A stretch of DNA of 64,000 bases from Stenocarpella maydis (GCA_002270565.1 NQMI01000005.1:248001-312000); one strand, 5' to 3'. Counted from the stretch's first letter, positions 22,390-34,254 are shown. A program made the numbers and translations. Notes: generated by a model from the letters alone, not told the origin.

Positions 22390-24104
22390 TCACAGCGGCG
22401 TAGTCCAACCAACACCCTGCCCCAGACCCTCCTCAACGCCAACCCGGCCGAGCAGCACCTCGAGCAGCCTGAACGCGGCGCTTGGGTTGTACTCGGGCAG
22501 CTCGTGGCCCGCCCCGGCAACGTCCACAAACACGACCCCCCTCTCGTACGCCCACGTGCCCATCTCGCCAGCCTGCCCGACGAGGCTGGCGTTCCCCGCC
22601 GCGGGCGGCACGACGAACACCCGCGCCGGCTCCGCGCTGAAGCCCGTGGCCCCGCGCCAGGTCACGTTCTGCAGGGCGAACAGCGTGCCCACCGAGGGTA
22701 TCAGCATGTCCAGGGCGCCGTTCAGGACCAGGTTCAGCGGGGCCCGGTCGAACACGGCGGGGAGCGCGCCGAAGGACGCCGGCGGGGCCAGGTCGCCGCC
22801 GTTGCCCGGGCCGCCGGCCGCGCTGTCGTTGGCGAACACGGGCGAGGCGCTGCAGGCCGAGTAGGACTTCTCCGGGGCGTTCATGGCGCGCTGGACCTCG
22901 GTCTGGTTGAAGTACCCCCCCAGCTCCGCATTGGCGGCATCGAATGTGTTCAGTGGGTCGTAGGGGCTCGGGCAGGTGTCGGTGATGTGGTAAACGTTGA
23001 AGCAGGGATTTATCAGGCTGGCTGCCTCGGTGACATAGTTACGAAAAGGTGATGACCCCTCATCGATGTCAGGCCTGGTTGGCATAGGTCCGCTGGTGGG
23101 AAACTTGAAATATGTGTCGAAGAATGACGTGTAATTGTACTTCTCTTGGTGGACCGCGCGAATCTCGTTTCTGAAGGAGGAATTGAGCCTCAGGAACGCC
23201 TGGTTATTCTCGACATAACTGAGCATGGGAACTGGTATTCGGTCAGCTCAGTTGTACCTACTTAAGTAGGCAGATGAACAATTGACCGGGGAGCGTGTAA
23301 GAGGCTTGGGATCTCCTCGACTAGGATAGGTCGAACTTGTGATCCCTGCGAGGTTGAGAGCAATTGAGGCGGTGTACATCAGAATACTTACTCTCTACCA
23401 GCGCTACGTCTGGGGCGATTGCCGGATCAATGAGCATGGTGCCTTTGACGTTGTAGTACTCCGTGTCATTGGCATCCAACATCGCTTTGGCGATGTAAGG
23501 GATGTATTTCTGGTGTCGTCAGTGTCTGCCTGGTACTCGACCGCTGTAGAGAGACTGCCATCTCATGCTTACTTACGCCAGCATAGCTTTCTCCCGTGAT
23601 GTACACTTTCCGGTTTGTCAAATTGAACGTGTCGACAAAATTCTTCCAGAAGCCCAGGAACTGGTCGGCAGTATCATCCGAGCCGTAAGCAGTAGGCTGG
23701 CCCTGAGAAAACCCAGCGCCAACGGGCTGATCGATCCAGACCATGTTCGTGAGCTTAGTCCACGCCCATGGATTCGCGACCGGCCGCGTTGTCCCGGCCT
23801 GCCACAGAAAGTTCCCATTCTCCTGGAGCAGCCCAAGCAAACTCGAGCAGCCCGGCCCGCCATTCAGCCAGATTGTTATCTCGGTGCTCGCTGCGGGATT
23901 GTCTGAGGGCGAATACCAGAAGTACAGTTTCTGCGTGTCGTTGGGGTTGGATGAAATGGGCAGCAGGCCACCGTAAGATTCCCCTATGTCAAAAGGGACA
24001 TAGGGAAAGTTGTAACGGTCGATGTAAAACTCCTCAGGCCTCTTGCTGAGAGCGAGAGAGGCACCACAGAGTCCGAATAGTAGGGCAAGGGCGTGCAAAT
24101 ACAT
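22390..24104 (-). CDS. secreted serine carboxypeptidase (S10)
   Basis: Releases C-terminal amino acids from peptides at acidic pH; secreted or vacuolar. Three exons, 23577-24104, 23392-23509 and 22390-23231 (introns 67 and 160 nt, both GTAAGT donors), total 495 residues. Residues 1-18 form a signal peptide. Family blocks: [23 protein letters not shown] (substrate-binding loop), [29 protein letters not shown] with nucleophile Ser173 interrupted by the first intron immediately after it, [13 protein letters not shown] with Asp390, and [14 protein letters not shown] with His458. All three catalytic residues are present. Exon 2 supplies [15 protein letters not shown], as expected after the nucleophile. 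Many N-glycosylation sites. The C-terminal part is GC-rich relative to the first exon. Confidence 0.93.
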
Positions 24105-24978
24105 GACGATCGGTTTTTAGGAGATGGGGAGTCTGGAAAGACAAGATGCGAAAGATTGCTAGCCCTGGATGTGGAACTTGCTGATGACTTGATCTACGGC
24201 AAAGAGGTTACACGAAAAGGTGCTCTGTTTAATCTCCTTCATCAAGCTTTCGTTTGAGTGATGCGGCGGGGAAGTATGGCAGGGTCAATTTCCAAGCGGA
24301 ATCTTATTACACTAGATCGACTCCCTACCCCAGCACGTACAGCAAGCAGCACCACCGCATATGCATTCCAAGTGAGAGCCAATTTATTTAGGATTTCTGG
24401 AAAACCTTTCTGGACAAATGCAATTGTGACAAATGATAACAAGGCTACAGTACTTTGAGGACATGTAGAATAGCATCCCGGACTTTCTGGCTATCTCGAA
24501 ACCTCAGGCGGGGAGCCAGACGATGATGATGCCAGAGTGCATCTTGATTGCATGGGGCAATACCAGACAATCACAACACCATATCTCAATTTACCTGCGT
24601 CATTTTATGGACAATTCTAGTTTTTATGGCCCCATCGACGATTCAGACCTCTGGAAATACCAGCGGGACAACACCCACCTTCTGCCAGTGCTCTAACGAG
24701 GATGCGAAGAAGCGAGGGCACCCAGTCGACTGCGACTGAGTTTTCTTGTCAATTCAATCCGAGTCCGAGGCGCGGTTGCTACAGGCTTCCTTCCAAAGGC
24801 ACAGTAATATGCTACAGCCCGTCTCACAACCAATGTGAGTACACAGGATGCTGACCACTCACCTAAGGCGATAGGAAAACCCAGCCTATTAGCTGGTACT
24901 AAACCACAGATCTTGGACAATTCCCCGATGACACTTGCATCAGACCAGCCTCTTTGGTTGCCGGCGCTGAGGGCATAG
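24105..24978. other. intergenic: carboxypeptidase promoter
   Basis: No gene is supported. The frame at 24548-24739 (plus) ends in a Cys-containing tail, CQCSNEDAKKRGHPVDC, but lacks an ATG at its left end and is not convincing. Confidence 0.4.
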
Positions 24979-25637
24979 TCAAGAAGGAATCAAGCCTGGA
25001 ATCGATAGCTCGGTGCCGCCGGGGTTAGACCGCTCAATAATCTCGCCGAGGCTGAGGACCTCTTTCCGGCTTGAAATATCCTTGTATGGAAACAGCAATA
25101 GGGCCAGGACAGCTAGGAAGTCGATACGATCCGGGGCCAGGGCGCAGGCCAGGGAGAAGATGTTGAAGGAAACCACGGACACCTTGAGCGGGAGCCCCTG
25201 GCCTAGTGTGTTACCGAGGCGTCCGCCGGCCATGAGGTTAGAAGCCACCGTACTGTGCCGTTGCGCCACCGTCAGCGAGGAGCCCTGGCATGGGAATGGG
25301 AAGAAGCCAGTCACTTCGTACCGTCAGTGCATAGGCCGTCACGACCCACTGAAGGGAGGCTTCATCAAACCTCAGCTCATGCTTGATAGTGGGCAGCGTA
25401 GTGGCGGTGGTGCACATTCCCGGGCTGCCGATGTCGACGAGGAAGGCAACGCATCTGATCTTTGCCCGAAAGCTACGGGCAGATTGCGGGCCAAAGGCAT
25501 ATTTCACGACTCAGGTGATCGCAAGGCGAATAAACTGGACTGTTTTGGTGTACACCCTTTAGTTCTGTCGAGCTAGCTGGTGACGGCGAGTCTGCCGAGG
25601 CCGGAGATGGAGTCTGTCCCGGTTCGTGGGAGGACAT
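24979..25637 (-). pseudogene. truncated MFS multidrug transporter relic
   Basis: Minus-strand text begins with an ATG at 25637 and a Ser/Pro-rich hydrophilic tail of the type found on fungal MFS drug transporters. It continues in other frames with FLVDIGSPGMCTTATTLPTIKHEL, EASLQWVVTAYALT (first two membrane segments of a 14-span DHA2 type) and then GGRLGNTLGQG with FSLACALAPDRIDFLAVLALLL (third segment). At least two frame changes and stops separate these pieces, and the remaining 10 or more spans are absent. Recognisable residues, but no functional transporter can be made; the 3' end was lost at or before 24979. Confidence 0.6.
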
Positions 25638-28600
25638 TGCGGGCTGCGTGATGCAATAGAATATATGATTTATTGTTACAGACTGGCCTCTGATTGGGTC
25701 TGTTGGATATCCGGAAGGAAGCACGGATGAGCTGGGTTTTTGGGACGAAATACTTCTCCGGGCTGTCCACGGGTGGGTTACGCAACGCCAGCCTGCCCGT
25801 CTTGTCACGGTGCTACTTCCTGTCTCCCGGCTGAGACAATATCAGCACAGGGTTCTAAGCCGTCTCAAAAGTAAAGTCTGGACTTGAACAATCGCAGTAT
25901 CACACATGGCAGAACTCCCACCGGTGTGGATCGTCCCGTCGCGTGATGGCAGCCTGGATAGGTCACGATATCTTCCAACTGCTCAGTTCCAAGGTTGGTG
26001 CAGAACGAGGGGAAACTTAATGTAATGGAATCTTTCGCTAACACCACTGGTTGTGTGGGTATGCATGTGCATTCGCCAATTTCAGGGGAATAATTAATTA
26101 GGATTGCAGTCCTCGGCCACATTGTGTATTATAACTGTAAACTTAGGGTACTTGTATAAATATTTATAATGACGTGTCCTGTATGTGTTTTCAAATTTCC
26201 AGGGCCCCCTCCAATACCAAAGATTACGCTCAGGCTTATACTACTCTAGCTGATGTAATTGGCCCTCGACCAACTTAGAAGGTCACCCAGATCCAACATG
26301 TAGGCAAGAACTCCGACACGAGCACCGCGAGACCGAAAACAATATAAAGGATATTCCGTGGTCTATAATCAAGAAATAATTTTCAGAAAGATGAAAGTTT
26401 CTAGTAAAGAGTACGGGGGGTGTAAAGAGTGCAAATTGTATTTGTATCTGGTTCGCTAAGGGAAGGAAAGGAAGCTATCTACAGCATTGCCTGCGCACTG
26501 TTATTAAGAAAGGGGCCCGCTGCATGTGCTATCAAGCAGTGACTGCAAGTGGGTCCTAGTGACTGGGTGGCCCACACTCTGCTGCAGCAGTTTCCATTGT
26601 CACGCCTCGCTCAACTGTCGGAGGACACAACCTTCTTCAGCTGCTTGACATGCATGTTTTAGCCACGAGGCTGAAGCTTTTCACTGATTTTGAACCTGCT
26701 CAAAACAGTCGTGGTATCCTTGACTTGTTGGTTCTTGCTCACTTCACAAATTCAATACAATTGGTTTCGCGCCAGACTTCCCTGGACCGCTCATGGACTT
26801 CAGGAGTCCCGAGTGCCTGACTGAACACGAGTTCAAGAGCATGGAGGAAGACTCTGCGGCTACTCTCCATAGTGTTGCGGACAGTAGAGATACTACTAGT
26901 ATATCCTCTGGTATGGTCCTCCCAACCATCATCACTCTCAACGAGTTATACCTAAAGGCAAGTCTCGCGTAGTACCGAGGCAGGTCCGGTGGATATTCGT
27001 TCGGGACTTCCTAAGTTCCCGAAGACATCCGACGGTTGTCAGGAATATCTGCAGGGGTAAGTAACTAGGGGAATCCACCCAGTGGCCCCTTTGCACCAAA
27101 TAATAAGTGACAACTGCCTCGAGGCCGGGGAGGACTTGACGGCGGAAGCTCTGAACTGGCGGAGACGTGGGGCTGGGTGATATTTTCCGAGCAGACACGG
27201 CAAAGAACAGTCCAGCCCATCGATGGCCAGAAGCCAGATACTAAAGAGTGGATTAGTCGGAAACTTGACCAGTCCGAGTAGGACAAGGAGAAAGTGCTTA
27301 TATGTACACCCGGGTTCGGCTTCAACTTCATTGGCAGGCCCGGGGGATCAGCACTCCAGGGCTCTGGGTGGTCCGATGCTGCCCAAATAGTTCTGGCGTC
27401 ATCTCTCCATACGAATTGTAAGTAGTACACAGCCCTTTCGTATCGACCATGGCGGCGATTCTGTCAGCCTCCTTCAAATGTTTACTTTCGCATTCGACAC
27501 TCCGACAAAGTGCGATTTGGAAACACGTACTTGAGTACGTACGGCCCAGAACCTTGGAGGGTGGCTGAGTCGTTTCGGGTAACTCCGGATGAACTGAATG
27601 TGAAGTGGGAAAAAACAAAGTAAAAGACTAGAGCCAACGCTCAACATTCTACCGAGCCCGGGATATCCGTACCATTCCTTGTGGCCAGAAGGGTTGACCA
27701 GTCGGATGTTGGTGGGCTGGTCAGGGTCATGACCAGAGGGAGACAGTCCGAGCAGTCCTCCCTCCACATTCCGCCGGCCTTGCCTGGTTTGGGGGGTGGG
27801 GGGAGGCCCAGCCGCAAGCGATTGAACCCTAACCCCCAAATTGATAAGCTTGTACACTTGCTTGCCAGGGCCAGGGTCAGCTCGTGGCCTCGGCAAAGGC
27901 CTCCCTCGCGTTGGAAACGCCTCCCAGTGGAGCGGAAGGGAGCGGAGCGCAGGGGCCCAATGTTGCGACCCTTGCGGCCGAGAGAAATGCCGTGGCCTTG
28001 GGTACTCTCTCTTGTAGCAATGCATCATCATCCTGTCGTGGACGGTCGACGGTATGGTCTCGTCAAGACCTGCCGGGAGCTCAATCAATCGTCACCAACA
28101 TGAACAGGAGGGGTGTTTCTGTGTAATTGCCCGAGGCGCAGGCAGCCAAGCCACATGGAGTGCAGTGGTGGTCTAGATGCATGCATGGTTGAGCACTTGA
28201 GGTTGGTGAGGAGGCAGAGGTACGGGGTACAACAGTACAGGGTCGAGCAGCATGGCCCTCTGGGTTTGATTGCGTGGTGCACGAGGATCACAGGGTATCT
28301 CGGATCATTTAATTGCTACTCGAGGGGTTGATTGCTCTTGATCACGGCTGCAGTGCCGAGGGGATATTGAGAAACGCTGGCGACATTGTTGTTAATCTCT
28401 TGTATGGTCGGCACCCTCGGGAGCTGAGTTGCTCGTCTTGATGTTTCCGGCGTGCTCGAGACTGATGCAGGCTCGTCGATCTCTGCGGGAGGTGCGGCAT
28501 GACAGATGTGGGCTGGCTGGCTGGCTGTGGTGATACGCTGTGGGTGACGCTGCATGAACACCAGTTGACCTCGTGGCCTGGTTGTGAATCGCCTCGAGGA

Positions 28601-29917
28601 TCCAAAACCAGGAGTCGCAGCTGCTTCAGCTGCCTCATCTGCCTCAGGATGCCGAGACGGCGCGAGTCAAAACCTGGGGAAGGCGGGAGCAGGATCGCAT
28701 CTATTTTCCTACCACTGAGGACGGAGTACGTACACTATCTACCTAGGTACCTGCTACGTGTTACATAGGGGAGCCCCTCCAATCTTGCTGCTCCCTTCCG
28801 CATCCGACACGCCCCTGCCCGCTGCTATTGGCCAATCTTGCCGGCGTATTGGAAGCAAAATGGGCTGCGCGTTCCTGCCGTTCCTGCATTAGATGTGGGG
28901 GTAGGGGAGTCCCTGCGTGGGCGTTGCAGGCTCAGCTAGAAACCGCCTGACAAGGACAGGGCCAGGGAAGGGCAGGGATGGCCAGGGGACGAGGCACTGC
29001 CCCTTCTGTATTGTCTTGTACAACAATTGGATTCTGCCATTGATTTGAGCCAGCCATTCATCCATCCTCTGGAATCTCCAGCAGATCTTTGTCGTGACGG
29101 AGCAACGTACCACTCGTGTCACTCCTGCTACACACCCACGGCACCCCGCTAAGCTTTTGCCGTCGCAGGAACCCTGGAAATACCTCTCTCCAAGGTACCT
29201 GGCCTAGCCTCTTGGCCCCCCGTTCGGTCACCAGTCACTCTCCGGTCTAGTCTGCCTTCAATCTTCGTCCATCGTCTCTTCTTATTATTGACATTGCTTG
29301 CTCGCGAGCATCCGAGGCGAATTCCTCCCATTCTTTCCACTCTTTTCCCTCTACGCCCGCCCGCCCACCTGCCTTGATTTTCTTCTTTTTTTCTTTCCTG
29401 GCGCCCGCACTGCACTGCGCATCCACCGCCCACCGTCCGGTCTTTCCTTCTTACCTTCCCTTGACAAGCCCCTTTCGTGTTGCGAATAAAGGGTGGACCT
29501 TGTGTGAATTGCAGATTGTGGATCGTCGTTGGACTGTGCCCCTCCCCTTCTCAGCCTTCTCCCTACCCTCTCCATACTTTCCTTTGTCCTTGACGCCGAC
29601 CTGCCGTGCAATATCCATCAACCGGCGATCCCAGACTTGTTTGCACCATTTCGACACCTTCATTTACCCATTTACTTGGCCACTTGGCCGTCGGCGACCA
29701 CGGATCACGCCCTTTTTGAATCCATATACGGCATCGTCGCTCTCGCTGCCATTGCAGCTGTCACCGTCGTCGTCGACTGTCGTTTGGTGAGCCCTACACC
29801 GCGTCTAGTCCGCCTGCAGCCCGCCATCTACAGCCTCGACAACCACCACGCTCCTTATACTCAGTAGTTGAACCTTCTTGGGCCGCTGGCTGAAACAACG
29901 CAGTACACGACGCAGCC
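25638..29917. other. 4.3-kb gene-poor region
   Basis: AT-rich at about 25860-26470. A short plus frame with ATG at 26793 ends at a GC-type donor-like AAG/GCAAGT at 26958, but its continuation is unclear. The 204-residue minus frame at 27474-28088 has no domain. A TACCTAGGTA palindrome lies at 28740-28749. From about 29220 to 29700 the sequence becomes strongly C/T-rich, the promoter and leader of the gene at 29918. No other gene is supported. Confidence 0.4.
29220..29917 (+). promoter_or_regulatory. pyrimidine-rich promoter/leader
   Basis: Long C/T-rich plus-strand stretch (for example around 29330-29400 and 29540-29590) directly upstream of the small membrane protein gene. Pyrimidine-rich tracts near the transcription start are typical of well-expressed genes in filamentous ascomycetes. 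Several upstream ATGs are present, which could form upstream reading frames. Inference from composition and position only. Confidence 0.4.
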
Positions 29918-30536
29918 ATGGAGAGGTCACATCCCCGCGACATGCGGCTTACTGCCGTCCGAGCAGCCATGGACACAACCTCGTCTACGCTCACTGCTTC
30001 CACTTCCAATAGCCTTTTGAGGCGCGGCAGCATCATGGTCCGCTCCGTCTTGACACGCCGAGAGAAATGTATAGACAACGACCAAGTCAACACCTGCGAG
30101 AAGCCCTCCATGTCGACAGACTCCAAGATCGGCCTAATGGCAGCAATTGGGTAGGCCCCCCCCCCGCCCCGGTGTGACTCGCAACACCCCGCCTTGACCG
30201 GCACAGGTGGCTGATCATTAGCTCATGGCATGCAGAGTTGTCTTCCTCATGATCGTTGTTGGCGTCTTGGTCATGCTCCATCTCCGTGCCCAGCGCAACG
30301 CCAAAGCCGAGTTCGCCAACGACCACCACGACGCATCCGACTACGGACTCGACGACATCCCTAAGCAGGGAGGCAAGAGCAGTTACCTGAACCAGCCACC
30401 TTCCCAAGCGAACCGCCTGTCAGCACAGAAGCTCGTCGAGGCCCAGAATCCATTCGGTGCGGGAGCTGAGCTGGTAGCCGAGGGAGACAAGCCGAGGGGA
30501 AATCCGCCAAAGTATCCCGATGCGGTGAAGATGTAG
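29918..30536 (+). CDS. small single-pass membrane protein, unrecognised (two exons)
   Basis: Exon 1 is 29918-30150 and exon 2 is 30236-30536, an 85-nt intron with GTAGGC donor and GCAG acceptor; together 177 residues. Splicing creates one continuous membrane span near residues 72-96 (IGLMAAIGVVFLMIVVGVLV). The N-terminal 70 residues are Ser/Thr/Arg-rich. The C-terminal 80 residues are hydrophilic, with YGLDDIPKQGGKSSYLNQPPS and a Pro-rich end. There is no signal peptide, so a signal-anchor topology is expected. No family is recognised. The intron contains a run of ten C. The ATG context ACGCAGCCATGG is good. Function unknown. Confidence 0.65.
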
Positions 30537-32178
30537 GAAACAGACGAGAAGGCGGTACATCATTGGCGAGTATACGGCTCGCGCAGTGGTGAGGATGTCT
30601 TGTGGGTTGTCTCACCACCCACGGAAGGAGTTGTCAGCCGATTCTGCAGATGGGACCTGCTTCGAAAGCACCCCGCCCGCGACCGTGCTTTGGAGGATTG
30701 GGGGAGAAAATACCGACGAGATAACAATCCGTGCACTTCTTGTTCGACTGGTGGCTTCTTGTCAACGACGATGGCGCCTGAGGGTCTCGGGCGGGTTGAC
30801 AGTCAGCGAGAAGCATTTGGCATACCGAAATGCCTAGGCCACCACAATTATTACCGATCAGTCCACAAGCACCACCGAATACCATGGCTCGAACCGGGCG
30901 GTTTCCTTCGGTGTTGATTACAGAGACGGCCGAGGACATTTTCTCCCATCATCGACAGGACAACAGCACCAGAGACCGTCGGCAAGAAGGTCGACAGGCT
31001 TTACGGATCATGATACCACGATAGGAGCATTAGTAATTGTTTACATTCTTCTGAGACACAGACATTACCAGGAAACCCTACCACCAAGTGATGCCAAGCT
31101 GCGTGCACTGGTCTCTCGAGCCTAGGCAAACTGTCCCGACGGTACTGCGTAAAGTGAACCACTTACCCATTGGCGCGAGCGGCATGTGTGTGCGCCCGCG
31201 AGCTTTCGAGGCGGAACCTCACGGTGAGTTACCTACGTAGGCGAAGTAGTACAGCGACATGGGTCCAGGATCGTTAGCTAAATCCCGGGGCAAGCCTGGC
31301 CAGCACTCGCTGGGCCGTGGTGATACAGGAAAGGTCGTGACAAGCCCCGTGGTTACAGACCGGCAGCGACCCAGGGCATTGGATGTGGCCGGGGCTTGGG
31401 GGAGCAGAGTTCTCGGCCGCGTATATCGAGGATAGAAGTACCTCGTGTCCTCTCACTGGTGCAGTGACCAGAGTATGAGGGCATTGGCCGGGTGTGTGTT
31501 TGATGGGCCTTGTAGAGAAGAGATAGTTGCGGCATGACGAGTGAGCTCAGACATGCTCGGGGTCATATTTCGCCATTGCTACTCGTGGCTCATTCTGTAG
31601 GTGACAGATACTCTTGCACCGGTTGGACCGGGGTCCAGAGACCTCTGAATCCGGTAGTGCAGTATCACAGCAGCAGGGGCATGTGGTTGCAGGCTTCTAT
31701 GTGCGTTCATGACAGCAGTCGGGTGCACCGGCATGGTCGCAGTGGACTGACGATCCGGCCTTCGATAGACCGAATACCCATGATCCATGCCGGCCTCCCA
31801 GCAGAGTGGTACATCCTCAGCCCATCTCCCCAGACTTCTCCGCACTGCCAGCTCAGGCTAATACCTAGTAGGTAGGGCTAGCAAGGCCCGCGACCAACAC
31901 TGAGCTGCAGTGAACGTCAAGTTTGGGGGAGCCCCACCACGATTCCAATTTCCAACCCCCACCGCCACGGGCTTTCACCCTCCTTGGTAGGTGGCAATAT
32001 TCCGCCCAACTGACTGACGCCTGACCAGTACACAATCCATCCTCGGGACAAAATCCCACGACAGGAGACAGCTATTTAAACACAGCATGGAGGCTTGTAA
32101 CGATGTGGGCGCCTGGCCCCGCCTCTCCCTTGAAGACGGTGAAGGTGTCTGTACTACGGACACACTCGTTCCGTCAAG
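30537..32178. other. intergenic: PL4 promoter region
   Basis: No gene is supported between the small membrane protein and PL4. A palindrome-like ACCTACGTAGG lies at about 31230-31240. The last 250 bases contain promoter elements described separately. Confidence 0.45.
31925..32178 (+). promoter_or_regulatory. PL4 promoter with TATA box and candidate CreA sites
   Basis: A TATTTAAA box lies at 32073-32080, about 100 bases before the start codon. Two CCCCAC elements at 31932-31937 and 31957-31962 match, on the opposite strand, the SYGGRG consensus of the carbon catabolite repressor CreA/CRE1. Such control is usual for pectinase genes; binding here is inferred from motif only. Confidence 0.4.
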
Positions 32179-34254
32179 ATGCGTTTCCAATCGCTGGTTG
32201 GGAGAGGCGTCTTGCCTCTGCTCTCGCTTGCAGCAACAGTCCGAGGTGCCCTCATCGCAAACCAGTCCGCCTCGTACCTGCTCATCGCCAACGACAGACT
32301 GATTGCCGCCGTCAACAAGTCCACCGGAGCCATCAACTACCTCTACCTCGATGGACAAAATCTGCTCGGCACAACCGCCTCGTCTGTCGTAACACCTGGG
32401 GCCTCCACCGGAAACGGTGTCAGTGGCATAGGGCCCTATTTGGACTGTTATTGCACCCCCCGTGGGTTCTACACGCCAGGGTCTCAGAATGCCAACTACA
32501 CTCTGTACTCGGGCGTCGACTCGTCGAACGTCTCTTATGGAGGAATCTCCATGAGCCAGGTCTACGCTCCGACCGGCCAGGTGCTCGAGCAGTACTGGTT
32601 CCTCCGCGACGGCGAGACAGGCCTGCATATGTTCAGCCGCTTCGCCTACCACAACAAGACGAACCCATCGTCAGGCGTCTTTCAGGAATTTCGCACCCTC
32701 TTCAGGCCCAACACCCCGCTCTGGACGGACTTGGTCACCGACTCGGAGATCCACGCCCCGTCTCCCCGCCCGGACCCTGCTGCTGGCAACTTGTCGCTGG
32801 CATACACGGTGCAGGATGCCACCTGGTACCTCGGCAACAGGACTGCAGATCCATATGTCGAGGCTTTCTCTGACTACTTTACAAAGTATACATTCTCAAG
32901 CGTGTGGAGGGACCAGAAGGTGCACGGCATGTTCGCCGACGGGAAGTACAGCAATGATGGGTCGACTTTCGGCTCTTGGATGGTCATGAACACCAAGGAC
33001 ACCTACTTTGGTGGCCCGACCTGGTCCGACCTCGTGGTCGATGGCATCGTGTATAATTATATTGTGTCGAACCACCACGGCAACCAGGCCCCCAATATCG
33101 TCGACGGGTTTGATCGGACATTTGGTCCGTCATACTACTTCTTCAACAAGGGCGAACCTGGGGCTGAACTGCAGGATCTCTACAACGAGGCGCTCGAGCT
33201 GGCCGACCCCGGGTGGAACGCACAGTTCTACGATGACATTGCCCATCTCGTGCCCAACTACGTGCCCACTTCCGGGCGTGGCTCTTGGAAAGCCACAGTT
33301 GAGATTCCCGAGGGTGGCGAGAACGCGATTGCCGTCCTGTCTGTCCCGGGCTTCGACTTCCAGGACAACAGCAACGACACCGATGCCTACCAGTACTGGG
33401 CTGACATTGATGCCGAGACGGGTGGGATCCAGATCGACCGTGTCAAGGCAGGAACTTACAGGCTCACCGTGTACGCAAGTGGAATCTTTGGTGACTATGT
33501 CCAAGAGGACATTGTTGTGAAGGCCGGAGAGACCACAGACAGCGGGTTGATAACCTGGGAGGCCGAATCAGCCGGCAAAGAGCTCTGGCGGATAGGCACG
33601 CCAGACAAGACCGGCGGCGAGTGGCTCCATGGCGACCACCCCGACCCACAGCACCCCCTCCACCCACCCGAATATCGCATCTACTGGGCCGCGTACGACT
33701 ACCTCGACGACTTCCCCGACGGGGTCAACTTCCACGTCGGCACCTCGGACGAGGCCAAGGACCTGAACTACGTCCACTGGTCTGTCTTTGGCGGCTACGC
33801 CAACTCTGTGCGCCCGACCCAGGTTGAAGGGGACGGCAATATCAACAACTGGACCGTCACATTCGACGTGGATGACCAGGCCCTGGCCGAGACGACCGAG
33901 GCCGTGTTCACTATCCAGCTTGCTGGTGCCAAGTCGGCTTCGGGGAACACGGACGTGTTCAATGCTTCGCAGCCGTATGCGAACATCCCTTACACCGTGG
34001 TGATGAACGACCATGAGCTGGAGACCTGGACGATCCCATACTACCACTCTTCGTCGTGTGCGACCCGAAGTGGCGTCACATGCTACCACGTGTCCAACAA
34101 GTGGACGTTTCCTACTTCTTACCTGCATTCTGGCAAGAATACTACAAATGAGATCATTCTGAGCCTGCCTTACAATGCTAGCGACTATCAGAGTGCGTTG
34201 TTGCCGAGGAGTATATATGTACAGTATGATGCTCTGCGGCTTGAGGTCAAGTAG
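32179..34254 (+). CDS. secreted rhamnogalacturonan lyase (PL4)
   Basis: Cleaves rhamnogalacturonan I backbones by beta-elimination, leaving unsaturated galacturonyl ends. Single exon, 691 residues, near the usual PL4 length. Residues 1-23 are a signal peptide. The N-terminal catalytic beta-domain carries SASYLLIANDRLIAAVNKSTGAINYLYLDGQ, GPYLDCYCTP, and the active-site region FTKYTFSSVW and YIVSNHHGNQAPNIVDGFDRTFGPSYYFF; His299/300 and Lys236 are candidates for the catalytic pair known in the Aspergillus enzyme. The middle (about 375-460) is a fibronectin-III-like domain with GTYRLTVYASGIFGDY. The C-terminal carbohydrate-binding-like domain (about 470-690) contains WRIGTPDKTGGEW and the closing SIYVQYDALRLEVK. 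Partner of the GH105 gene at 5.4 kb. Confidence 0.93.
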   Translation: MRFQSLVGRGVLPLLSLAATVRGALIANQSASYLLIANDRLIAAVNKSTGAINYLYLDGQNLLGTTASSVVTPGASTGNGVSGIGPYLDCYCTPRGFYTPGSQNANYTLYSGVDSSNVSYGGISMSQVYAPTGQVLEQYWFLRDGETGLHMFSRFAYHNKTNPSSGVFQEFRTLFRPNTPLWTDLVTDSEIHAPSPRPDPAAGNLSLAYTVQDATWYLGNRTADPYVEAFSDYFTKYTFSSVWRDQKVHGMFADGKYSNDGSTFGSWMVMNTKDTYFGGPTWSDLVVDGIVYNYIVSNHHGNQAPNIVDGFDRTFGPSYYFFNKGEPGAELQDLYNEALELADPGWNAQFYDDIAHLVPNYVPTSGRGSWKATVEIPEGGENAIAVLSVPGFDFQDNSNDTDAYQYWADIDAETGGIQIDRVKAGTYRLTVYASGIFGDYVQEDIVVKAGETTDSGLITWEAESAGKELWRIGTPDKTGGEWLHGDHPDPQHPLHPPEYRIYWAAYDYLDDFPDGVNFHVGTSDEAKDLNYVHWSVFGGYANSVRPTQVEGDGNINNWTVTFDVDDQALAETTEAVFTIQLAGAKSASGNTDVFNASQPYANIPYTVVMNDHELETWTIPYYHSSSCATRSGVTCYHVSNKWTFPTSYLHSGKNTTNEIILSLPYNASDYQSALLPRSIYVQYDALRLEVK

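Noticed and set aside
27474..28088. 204-residue minus-strand frame
   Set aside because: No recognisable motif, irregular composition and no supporting promoter or splice features.
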